Made by a program: the position numbers and the translations under genes
Source: Ferrovaceae bacterium
GTDB lineage: Bacteria; Pseudomonadota; Gammaproteobacteria; Burkholderiales; Ferrovaceae
Reading direction: 5' to 3'
NCBI GenBank assembly: GCA_027449685.1
Contig: DAIDLC010000004.1
Span: 62,001 to 126,000 of the forward strand
Length of the DNA stretch: 64,000 nt
Shown here: positions 1-8,302 of the stretch, piece after piece
How the letters are laid out: the number at the start of each line of letters is the position of its first letter
Numbering within the stretch: the first letter of the stretch is position 1
Notes under the pieces: generated by a model
Told to the model about the DNA's origin: nothing
The model's input: only the letters and a program-made list of their open reading frames with translations
The model's database searches: none

Positions 1-2
1 AT

Positions 3-728
3 GATCTGCTCATCTATGCCTCGGACCCCAAGGCCATTCGCTACGCCTTGTGCAGGAATGTCCTGATTTCAAGTGACCGGCTATGCCCGGGTACCAGAGA
101 TCTGGAGCATCTGGTGGAATGGTATTCCAATCAGGAGTACAGCCAACGCTTTGGGGGCTTGAACAACTGGCTACAAGCAAAAAACAACGCTCAAATACAA
201 CAGGCGCTCAAATCCATTGCGGCAAGTATCCGTACCATCCATTCCGGCATCCCCCAGGTCATCCATTGGTCAGAAGTGGCCCTGGCAAGGCAAAAACATG
301 AAAGAATCTTCACAGATGACCTGCTGAAAATCATTGCAAAATATCCAGCAACCCGGTTTTATTTGTTCTTTCCGCCATACTCCCGTCTCAATTATGCCAT
401 CAAGGCGCAAAGTGCCCCCCAGAGTTATGAAGAGTACCTGGACATCATCCGCTTTGTGATCAACGACTGTGCGCCCTACCGCAACGTCCGGGTTTTTGGC
501 TTTGACACCGAGTCATTTGTGGATGATCTGGCCAACTACAAGGATACAGAACACTATCATCCAAGGATCAATTCGGAAATCCTGCATTGGATGAAAAATG
601 GTGAGCACGAATTGATTCCGGCAAACCTGGAGGCGTACATTCACGACATCAGCGGGCGTGCCCAACATTATCCGCTCAGGGATATTGGGGCGGAAATCGA
701 CGTCTATTTGCAACGTACGCCAAACTAA
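3..728 (+). CDS. Hypothetical protein, 5'-truncated by window edge (C-terminal portion; possibly SGNH/DltD-like)
   Basis: Frame is open to the left edge (DLLIYASDPKAIRYAL... precedes the listed TTG start at 48); ends TAA at 728. Confidence 0.55.
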   Translation, partial: DLLIYASDPKAIRYALCRNVLISSDRLCPGTRDLEHLVEWYSNQEYSQRFGGLNNWLQAKNNAQIQQALKSIAASIRTIHSGIPQVIHWSEVALARQKHERIFTDDLLKIIAKYPATRFYLFFPPYSRLNYAIKAQSAPQSYEEYLDIIRFVINDCAPYRNVRVFGFDTESFVDDLANYKDTEHYHPRINSEILHWMKNGEHELIPANLEAYIHDISGRAQHYPLRDIGAEIDVYLQRTPN

Positions 729-1158
729 TTCGGTGACACGCGGCGGCGATATCCCGAAACCGCCAGAAAACCAGTGGCAGCCTCATCTTAACGTTTAGAA
801 AATACTGTGGAAGACTCAGCCCCGGGCAGAGGTCTTGAGGTGGATCAGGGAAGATGACTGGGTCAGGCGACGTCCAATCTTCACTATCCCGTTGCATCCA
901 AAGGCCGAACGTGGTAGTTTTCGCGCTAACACTTCGACACATTTGGGGCTGACGGTAAGGCCGGTTTTTGTGGGGAAGTTGCGGTCAAAGTCGAGAATTT
1001 CTGGTTTTCCTGGAATTGGCCAGAACAAAATCCAGGGTTCCACCCAATAATAATAGTCAATCTGATGATTTGTCGAAATAAAATTGATAAGTAATCCATC
1101 GCGGTCATGTTACACTTCGTTCCAGGTCGGCCACCCAATCTTTTTTTAGGAGTACTCC

Positions 1159-2166
1159 ATGAAGAACCCGATTGTTAAGCGTATCCGGATCCTGGCGGTC
1201 AGCGGGGTTTCGGCTCTTGTGTTGACTGCCTGCGGAGGCGGAGGGGGTGGTTCAGCCCCGGTTCCGCCACTAACCATATCGGGGGTGGCCGCAACTGGGC
1301 CTGGCCTGGTGGGTGCTACGGTAACGGTCACTTGTCCGGCGGCCAGCGGGGTGGGTACGGTAACGGGTACGGCCACCACCAATGCTGCCAGCGGCACATC
1401 ACCGGCAGGGAGCTATAATGTGACTGTGAGTGGCGCCAAGGCCCCCTGTATCATCGTGGCGTCTTCCCCGGCCGTTGCGGCTACGGCCACGACCCCAGCC
1501 ATTCCTGCGATCACTTTGACCTCCATCGTGCCTGCCCTGACCACCTCAGCTAATGGCACAGCCACCGCCACGGCGAACGTGACGCCGCTCACCACCACCG
1601 TTGTGAATACGCTCGTGGCCGCCAAGGTGAATGGAGCCACCAATACCACCACCGCCACCACCACTGTCACGCCCCTGGCGTTGCTCAATAGCGGGAATGT
1701 ACCTACAGTCGCTCAGGTGAATACTGTGGTAGCCACGACGGTTGCGACCTTCAATCAGGTGTTGGCTGCGACGAACCCCACTGCCACTGCCTTGCCCGTG
1801 ACGACGAACCTGTTGTCGGGCAGCTTTACGCCCACCTCGAGCGATCCGGTCAACACTGTGATGGATACGCTCGCCAGTTCAGGGGTGATCACCTCTGCCG
1901 GTACAGTGGCGCCTGAAGTTGTTCAGGCGATCACAGCCACGGTCACGACCGGTACGCCACCTGCCACCATCGCGGTACCTGTCACGACCACTGTCAATGG
2001 CCAAACAACCCAAACTACGGCCACCGTCACTACTTCGACTGTAATTACAGCAGTCACAAGCGCTCTAGGTACTACAGCCGTCACCCCGATCACAGTGGGG
2101 ACCGGTCCCAGCACGGCACCTACGGCAACAAGTACCACGGGTTCGGGAACAGGCGCCACGGGTTGA
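1159..2166 (+). CDS. Thr/Ala/Val-rich low-complexity lipoprotein
   Basis: Signal peptide with lipobox LTAC followed by GGGGGG linker; SD-like aggagt upstream; rest is Thr/Val/Ala-rich. Confidence 0.75.
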   Translation: MKNPIVKRIRILAVSGVSALVLTACGGGGGGSAPVPPLTISGVAATGPGLVGATVTVTCPAASGVGTVTGTATTNAASGTSPAGSYNVTVSGAKAPCIIVASSPAVAATATTPAIPAITLTSIVPALTTSANGTATATANVTPLTTTVVNTLVAAKVNGATNTTTATTTVTPLALLNSGNVPTVAQVNTVVATTVATFNQVLAATNPTATALPVTTNLLSGSFTPTSSDPVNTVMDTLASSGVITSAGTVAPEVVQAITATVTTGTPPATIAVPVTTTVNGQTTQTTATVTTSTVITAVTSALGTTAVTPITVGTGPSTAPTATSTTGSGTGATG

Positions 2167-2213
2167 TGCCGGTATGATCAGACGGTGGAGTTTCACCGTC
2201 TGGCATGAACCTG

Positions 2214-2243
2214 AAAAAACCGGGAGATTTTCCCGGTTTTTTT
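2214..2243 (+). terminator. Rho-independent terminator
   Basis: aaaaaaccgggagattttcccggttttttt: GC stem followed by T7, just downstream of the lipoprotein ORF. Confidence 0.85.
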
Positions 2244-2314
2244 ATGGGCGCTCGCTCAGAACGTGATAATCTGCCAAGCGCTTTCTTCAATTCACCCGTT
2301 ACGTTTTCCCTGCC

Positions 2315-3154
2315 ATGAATAAGCCGCAACTTGTCCTTGCCACCAGCCTGACCATGCTGGCTTTTGCCGGTAATTCCCTGTTGTGCCGCATGGCCCTGAA
2401 GGACACGCCCATCGACGCCCAGAGCTATACCACACTGCGCCTGGTGTCTGGCGCCCTGGTGTTACTGCTCCTGCTGGGGTGGCAACGCAAGGCCCCCTTG
2501 GCCCGGGGCTCCTGGCGCAGTGCCTGGGTGTTGTGGGTATATGCGATTGCGCTTTCCTTTGCCTATCGCACCATCAATGCCGGAGCGGGTGCCCTGATGC
2601 TGTTCTGTGCGGTGCAACTTACCATGATCCTGATGGGCTATCGGGCGGGTGAGCGCATGCGGGGATGGCAAATCCTGGGCTTTGTGGGCGCCATGACGGG
2701 CTTTGTGGTGCTGGTATTTCCCAAGGCCCAACCCCCTTCACTCGTCGATGCAGGTTTGATGTTGATCAGCGGCGTGGCCTGGGGCATCTATTCCCTCCTG
2801 GGGCGCGGGCAGAGCGATCCGGTGGGGGCCACGGCGGGAAATTTTTTGCGGGCCGCGCCCATCACCCTGGGGGTGTCGCTGCTCACCTTGCCGTGGATGC
2901 ATCTCGACGCCTTGGGGGTCTATTATGCCCTGTTGTCCGGAGGAGTCACCTCGGGTTTGGGCTATGTGCTGTGGTATCGGGTGTTACAGCACATGCGCGC
3001 CATGACCGCCTCCACCGTGCAACTGTCCTCTCCTCTGGTGGCTACAGTGGGCGGGGTGGTTCTGTTGGGCGAACCGCTGACCAGCGAGTTGTTTGTGGCC
3101 TCCTTGCTGATTTTGGGCGGAATCTGGCTGGTGCTGCGCTTTGAGCGACGCTAG
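2315..3154 (+). CDS. EamA/DMT-family transporter
   Basis: Ten-TM-like hydrophobic protein with paired EamA-type repeats. Confidence 0.8.
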   Translation: MNKPQLVLATSLTMLAFAGNSLLCRMALKDTPIDAQSYTTLRLVSGALVLLLLLGWQRKAPLARGSWRSAWVLWVYAIALSFAYRTINAGAGALMLFCAVQLTMILMGYRAGERMRGWQILGFVGAMTGFVVLVFPKAQPPSLVDAGLMLISGVAWGIYSLLGRGQSDPVGATAGNFLRAAPITLGVSLLTLPWMHLDALGVYYALLSGGVTSGLGYVLWYRVLQHMRAMTASTVQLSSPLVATVGGVVLLGEPLTSELFVASLLILGGIWLVLRFERR

Positions 3155-3186
3155 GGCCACAGAATTGCTGGGTGCTCGGTGCGGTG

Positions 3187-4536
3187 TCAAGTGGCCTGGA
3201 CCGCCAAGACCGGAGCAAAACCACCACCCGGGGTCCTGAAATTGGTGGTTTGCCCCTGATACAGGCGTGCGGCTACCAGCAGGATCTGCCCCCGATAGAC
3301 GTACAGCCTGAAATCGATTTTTCGGGTGGTCGTGCTTCCCTCCAGTGGGATGATGCGCTCACCCGGAGGAGAAAACTCCTGCGCCACATACTGGCCTTGC
3401 AGGATGTGGGACCACACACTCCGGGTCAGTTTGTCGCCACGATACACGGCCTTGCTGCCATGCCCCCCCGCGGGTTTGAAGAACAGGGTTTTGCGGGCTT
3501 CCCACAGCGCTGCGGCGTTTTCTGCCGACACCAGTGCGGTGGGCAGCACGGCCTTCAAGGCTTGGGTCTGCGTGGGGGAAAGCCCCCACTCTGCTAGCAG
3601 GGACTGCTGGGAGAGCAATGACAGGTTGCGCTTGTCGGCCAACAGGGCATGCAGATGCGGGTTGGGGGTGAGCACCACAGCCCCCTCCAGATAGGCGGCA
3701 CGCAGGGCTGCATGACGCGCTTGCTCGAGGGAAAAATCCACCAGCCGGTTGTACACCAGATCGATGGGCGCATCCTGGTAAAGAAGCCGTCCCCCGGCGT
3801 AGTGCAAGTCCTGGGCATCCACAATCAGGGTAGTGAAACCCTGGCGCTGCAATACTTTCCGGGCCAGGATGAATTCCGGATACAAATACTGCGCCTGGGG
3901 CTCGTCATCCACCAGGGCGATGCAGCGCGGGATTCCCGCGCGGCCCTGCAGGGCCCATTCCTGCCGAAACATGTCGCCCACAGCCCCCTCAAAATCCTGC
4001 CCGTTCCAGGGGTTGGTGTGCGCCTGGACCTCCGGGCAGCAGGCGCTTTGAGCCCGGGCCAGGAGGGCGTTGAGAAAGGCGCCACCGGCATTGGTGTTGA
4101 TTTCGATGAGTTTGGGGCCGGACGGTGTATGATGAAAATCGTAGCCCATGAACACGCCTGCAGGGCCAAAGTCTGGTTGCGCCGCTGCGCCCGCCCAGGC
4201 CAGCACCTGCCGTTGGTAGGCGGGAAGGCGAGTGGCTGCCTCGATGGCCAGTACGGTCTGGTGCATGTGCTCCAGGGCTTCGCGGGGCGCAAACACCGGG
4301 GTGTGGGCAAATAAATGCGGGTGTGATTGCAGCAGTTGCGTGCAGAACACCGGGTCGCCCACCGCCTGTTCCAGGGCAGAGCATAAAGCGCTCCGGTCCA
4401 GGGTTACACACCGGCACTCGCGGTTAAACCGTTGTGACAGATCGGTGGGTGGGGGGCCGGGGCAGACCGGGACGGAAGCGTTCAACAAGCAATCATACCG
4501 GCCGTATCGGGTGCCATCATGCCCAGAGCGCAACAA
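3187..4536 (-). CDS. ATP-grasp-like protein of unknown substrate
   Basis: Motifs GYDFHHTPSGPKLIEINTNAGG and FFKPAGGHGSKAVYRGDKL resemble glutathione-synthase/ATP-grasp folds; exact start uncertain. Confidence 0.65.
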   Translation of the reverse strand: MLRSGHDGTRYGRYDCLLNASVPVCPGPPPTDLSQRFNRECRCVTLDRSALCSALEQAVGDPVFCTQLLQSHPHLFAHTPVFAPREALEHMHQTVLAIEAATRLPAYQRQVLAWAGAAAQPDFGPAGVFMGYDFHHTPSGPKLIEINTNAGGAFLNALLARAQSACCPEVQAHTNPWNGQDFEGAVGDMFRQEWALQGRAGIPRCIALVDDEPQAQYLYPEFILARKVLQRQGFTTLIVDAQDLHYAGGRLLYQDAPIDLVYNRLVDFSLEQARHAALRAAYLEGAVVLTPNPHLHALLADKRNLSLLSQQSLLAEWGLSPTQTQALKAVLPTALVSAENAAALWEARKTLFFKPAGGHGSKAVYRGDKLTRSVWSHILQGQYVAQEFSPPGERIIPLEGSTTTRKIDFRLYVYRGQILLVAARLYQGQTTNFRTPGGGFAPVLAVQAT

Positions 4537-4629
4537 AAAATCGTTCTTGGGGCAGCGTCCGGTGCATCAACCAGCCAGTCAGGAGCCTCATGACGATCAT
4601 CCAGAAATAGACCACAGGTTAAAGCACTC

Positions 4630-6066
4630 ATGACAGCGCATTCTACGCCCTCGATGGATTCCTGCCCACTGTTGACCACGCTGCAACGCCAGCGCCAGGA
4701 TTATTTGCTGACAGGGCCCCCGGGGGTGCAAGAGCGCATTGCGGCACTGCACTCATTGCAGCGCTTATTGCGCGAACACCAAAACGCCTTCCTCACGGCC
4801 GTCAGCCAGGACTTTGGCCACCGTTCCCGCCATGAAACCCTGCTGGGTGAAGTGTTCCTGATTCAGGAGTCCATCCGGCATGCCATCCGGCATTTACCCC
4901 AATGGATGCGCCCGCAACGGCGTCGGGTGCCGCTGCAATTGTGGCCCGCCAGGGCGCAACTCCGGTTTGAGCCCCTGGGTGTGGTGGGCATCATGGCGCC
5001 CTGGAATTACCCCCTCAGCCTGGCACTCATGCCGCTGGTGGCGGCTCTGGCCGCGGGCAACCGGGTCATGCTCAAACCCTCGGAATACACCCCGGCCTGC
5101 AGTGAATTATTGGCGCGCCTGTTGTCCACTGCCTTTGACCCCCGACAGGTGAGCGTGGTGACCGGAGATGCCCAGATTGGTGCCACTTTTGCGGCGCTGC
5201 CCTTCGACCACCTGTTTTTTACCGGGGGAACGGCCACCGGGCGTCTGATCATGCGCGCCGCCAGCGAGCACCTCGTACCCGTCACGCTGGAATTGGGCGG
5301 GAAATCTCCGGCACTTCTCGATGCACCTTGTTTGCTGGAGCAGGCCGTTCAACGGATTGCCCGCGGAAAATTGTTCAATGCCGGACAAACCTGCATTGCG
5401 CCCGATTATGTGCTGCTCCGCCCGGGTCAGGTGGAACCTTTTGTGGCGTTGTACCGCAAAGCGGTGGAGCGTCTGTACCCCAGTGTGGTAAACAATCCGG
5501 ATTACACCTCGGTAGTCAATGAGCGCCACTATGTGCGCCTGCAAGGGTTGGTGGACGATGCCAGGCGCCAGGGCGCGCGGGTGGTGGCAATCGATCCGCA
5601 GTCCGAACATCATCAAGCACCGGCGCAGCGCAAGTTCCTGCCCACCGTGCTGCTGGATGTGACCGATGACATGCAGGTGATGCAGGAAGAAATTTTCGGC
5701 CCCATTCTGCCCCTGAAGACCTATACGGACCTGGACCAGACACTGGCCTGGATCAACGCCCGTCCCAAACCGCTGGCGCTGTACTATTTTGGAACCGATC
5801 GAGGACGGCAGAATCGCGTCCTGGCACGCACCAGCGCAGGCGGGGTGAGCATCAACGATACGCTGCTGCATGCTCTGGTGGAGGACTTGCCCTTTGGGGG
5901 GATTGGTGCCAGCGGGATGGGGGCCTACCATGGTCACGACGGTTTCCTGACCTTCAGCCATCGCAAGCCGGTGGTATGGCAGGCCCGCTGGAGTGGGGCT
6001 GCCCTGGCCGAGCCGCCCTATGGCCAGTTGGTGGAGCGCCTCATGGCCCTGTTGATGGGGAAGTAG
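4630..6066 (+). CDS. calB: Aldehyde dehydrogenase, coniferyl-aldehyde-dehydrogenase-like
   Basis: ALDH motifs VTLELGGKSPALL, FNAGQTCIAPDYVL, EEIFGPILP; overall pattern of short (about 475 aa) coniferyl aldehyde dehydrogenases. Confidence 0.75.
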   Translation: MTAHSTPSMDSCPLLTTLQRQRQDYLLTGPPGVQERIAALHSLQRLLREHQNAFLTAVSQDFGHRSRHETLLGEVFLIQESIRHAIRHLPQWMRPQRRRVPLQLWPARAQLRFEPLGVVGIMAPWNYPLSLALMPLVAALAAGNRVMLKPSEYTPACSELLARLLSTAFDPRQVSVVTGDAQIGATFAALPFDHLFFTGGTATGRLIMRAASEHLVPVTLELGGKSPALLDAPCLLEQAVQRIARGKLFNAGQTCIAPDYVLLRPGQVEPFVALYRKAVERLYPSVVNNPDYTSVVNERHYVRLQGLVDDARRQGARVVAIDPQSEHHQAPAQRKFLPTVLLDVTDDMQVMQEEIFGPILPLKTYTDLDQTLAWINARPKPLALYYFGTDRGRQNRVLARTSAGGVSINDTLLHALVEDLPFGGIGASGMGAYHGHDGFLTFSHRKPVVWQARWSGAALAEPPYGQLVERLMALLMGK

Positions 6067-7603
6067 CCGGGCCGGTTGGCGGGAGATTGCCTCGGGATTT
6101 GATATAGTCGCCCAGGTCCTTGTCGGCACCTTGCACGTGATCCACCACCCAGTTCTTCAACAATTGGGAGGCCAGCATCTCGTTGGATTGACTCAGGGAT
6201 TCCCGGATGCGCGCCAGGGTGTTTTTCATGACTTCATGCCCATGCTGGTGCGCGACGCGATCGGGGTAGTCCAGCTTTTCCATGAGGGCATCTTCGGTGG
6301 CAAAATGCTGGTCCACACGCTGAAAGATTTCCTCAAAGATGGTCCAGACGCCGTCCCGATTTTCGCTTTTGAGTGAGCGATTCATTTCGTTGACCAGGGT
6401 AACCAGCTCCTGGTGTTCCCGGTCGATGTCGGTCACACCCACCAGATGACTGGCGTCCAGGGTAATCCAGTCGCTTTGGGCAGGGTGGATGACTGGCATG
6501 GCCTGGGAAAAGCTGAACTGGTGCTTGCCCTGCTTTTTACTTTCGTACATGGCGCTATCTGCCGCCGAGAGTAAGGTATCCATTTCAAAACCGTTGTCGG
6601 GATATAGACTGATGCCGATACTGGCGCTGACCTGGCAGGCGGGGTGGGCCGTGAGGGGAATGGGGGGCTGCAGGGACTGCAGGATCTTTTGGGCAATGGG
6701 AATGGCCTGCTCGGGGCGCTCCAGGTCGGGCAGGACCAGGGCAAACTCATCCCCCCCCAGGCGTGCCACGGTATCGCTTTCACGCAGGCAGCTCAACAAG
6801 CGGTGGGCCACTGTTTTGAGGACCACATCCCCGGCCTGGTGGCCGAGTTCATCATTGATGGCCTTGAACCCATCCAGGTCGATAAAGAAGAGCGCCACTT
6901 TCTTGTTGCTGCGCATGGCCTGAAGAATTTCCCGGGACAAGCGGTCAAAGAACAGGGAACGGTTGGGCAGGTTGGTTAGAGGGTCAAAATTGGCTTGACG
7001 CCAGATGAGCTCTTCGGCGCTTTTTTTGCGGGTGATGTCCACGAACTGGGCTACATAGCGCTGAATTTTTCCTGTGGTGTCGCGGGCCGCATTGATGGTG
7101 AGCCATTCCACATAGGGGGTGCCATCCTTGCGCCGGTTGATGATTTCTCCTTCCCAGTGGCCCATGGTGGTGAGGCTATGCCACAGGTTTTGGTAGAACG
7201 CCTGATTTTGCAGTCCCGAACTCAACAGGTTGGGTTTCCGTCCAATGGCTTCTGCCGCCTCAAAGCCGGTGATGGCGGTAAAGGCCGGATTGACGTCCAG
7301 AATCGTCCCGAGCGCATCGGTGATCAGCATGGCCTCGCTACTATGGTCAAAAACCAGCGCGGACAAGCGCAGGGACTCCTGGGTGTTGTGCAGGCGATTC
7401 AGGTTGAGCGTGTAGGGCCGATAGACATAAAAATAAAAAATGGGAAAGAGCAGGATGGTGAGCAACGTGGCATCCAGCAGCGTGGCTGCTCCGTCGGACA
7501 TGGGGGGCAGCCAGCCCAGCAAGACCATGGCCAGGGATTCGATGGCAAACACCGAGACTGACAGAAGGGTCAGGATCCTCCAGGGAGAGAGATTGGAATT
7601 CAC
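6041..7603 (-). CDS. Diguanylate cyclase: 2 TM, PAS, GGDEF, C-terminal hemerythrin domain
   Basis: PAS (ILDVNPAFTAITGFEAAEAIG), RLGGDEFALVL, hemerythrin-like DIDREHQELVTLVNEMN...FEEIFQRVDQHFATEDALMEKLDYP...HQHGHEVM. GTG start directly follows a poly-G tract. Confidence 0.9.
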   Translation of the reverse strand: MNSNLSPWRILTLLSVSVFAIESLAMVLLGWLPPMSDGAATLLDATLLTILLFPIFYFYVYRPYTLNLNRLHNTQESLRLSALVFDHSSEAMLITDALGTILDVNPAFTAITGFEAAEAIGRKPNLLSSGLQNQAFYQNLWHSLTTMGHWEGEIINRRKDGTPYVEWLTINAARDTTGKIQRYVAQFVDITRKKSAEELIWRQANFDPLTNLPNRSLFFDRLSREILQAMRSNKKVALFFIDLDGFKAINDELGHQAGDVVLKTVAHRLLSCLRESDTVARLGGDEFALVLPDLERPEQAIPIAQKILQSLQPPIPLTAHPACQVSASIGISLYPDNGFEMDTLLSAADSAMYESKKQGKHQFSFSQAMPVIHPAQSDWITLDASHLVGVTDIDREHQELVTLVNEMNRSLKSENRDGVWTIFEEIFQRVDQHFATEDALMEKLDYPDRVAHQHGHEVMKNTLARIRESLSQSNEMLASQLLKNWVVDHVQGADKDLGDYIKSRGNLPPTGPATSPSTGP

Positions 7604-7614
7604 CCCCCCCCCCC
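7603..7614. repeat. 12-nt homopolymer (C on +, G on -) adjoining the start codon of the diguanylate cyclase gene
   Basis: cacccccccccccc at 7601-7614. Confidence 0.95.
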
Positions 7615-7916
7615 AGTGAGATGGAGGATGGGCGGCGTAAGCGATTCAGTAGCCTGTTGTGCATGGGTTGAGGGACGGGACGGTCTTTGGTTTTTATAAT
7701 TTGTAATAAATATTCTCAAAACAATAACCGTCTGCAGTCTAGCATCGAATGGCTAAAGCCGTCCAATGCTGTCGTGTCATGTGGGGAGCGGATCAGAAAT
7801 TGGCACTAAACGCCTAATGTCGTCCCAATGCTGCGGTGCCAAACGCAGGGCAGATCAGGAACGAGCGCTGAGGGCCGTCAGAGCCGCAGGCCCGGGCAAG
7901 CGCGTTGCCAGACTCT

Positions 7917-8255
7917 TCAGGGGAGGGGACAGTGATAGACCCCGAAGGTCTGTTTTCCCAATTCCGGGCGATCCCCGGGCACTAGCGCGTTGCCACCAGC
8001 GTCCAGGGCTGCGTTGCGTGCCAGTTGCAATAAATCGCCATTGATGGCTTCCACGCTGCGACTGACGAAACCGACCTGGGCCAAGACCGAGACGGTGGTG
8101 TTGCCTTGGAACTGGCACTGGGCCACTTGATTGGCGGCCAGTAGCGGAATGTTTTGCGAGCCTGGGCGAACATCGATCAACTCATTGGCACAGCCAGCCA
8201 GAAGCACCAGTGACGTGGCGTATAAAAAAAAGGGACGGGCAAGGGGAGAAGGCAT
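7917..8255 (-). CDS. DUF4156-like lipoprotein
   Basis: MPSPLARPFFLYATSLVLLAGCANELIDVRPGS...: lipobox LAGC; body resembles DUF4156 (YjeI-like). Confidence 0.6.
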   Translation of the reverse strand: MPSPLARPFFLYATSLVLLAGCANELIDVRPGSQNIPLLAANQVAQCQFQGNTTVSVLAQVGFVSRSVEAINGDLLQLARNAALDAGGNALVPGDRPELGKQTFGVYHCPLP

Positions 8256-8302
8256 GAGCAGAGACTCCTGAACAAAAAAAGACCATGCGCCCTCAACCAA
8301 GG

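Noticed and set aside
5107-6129. 340-aa minus-strand ORF
   Set aside because: Antisense to the ALDH gene; low-quality His/Gln-rich translation.
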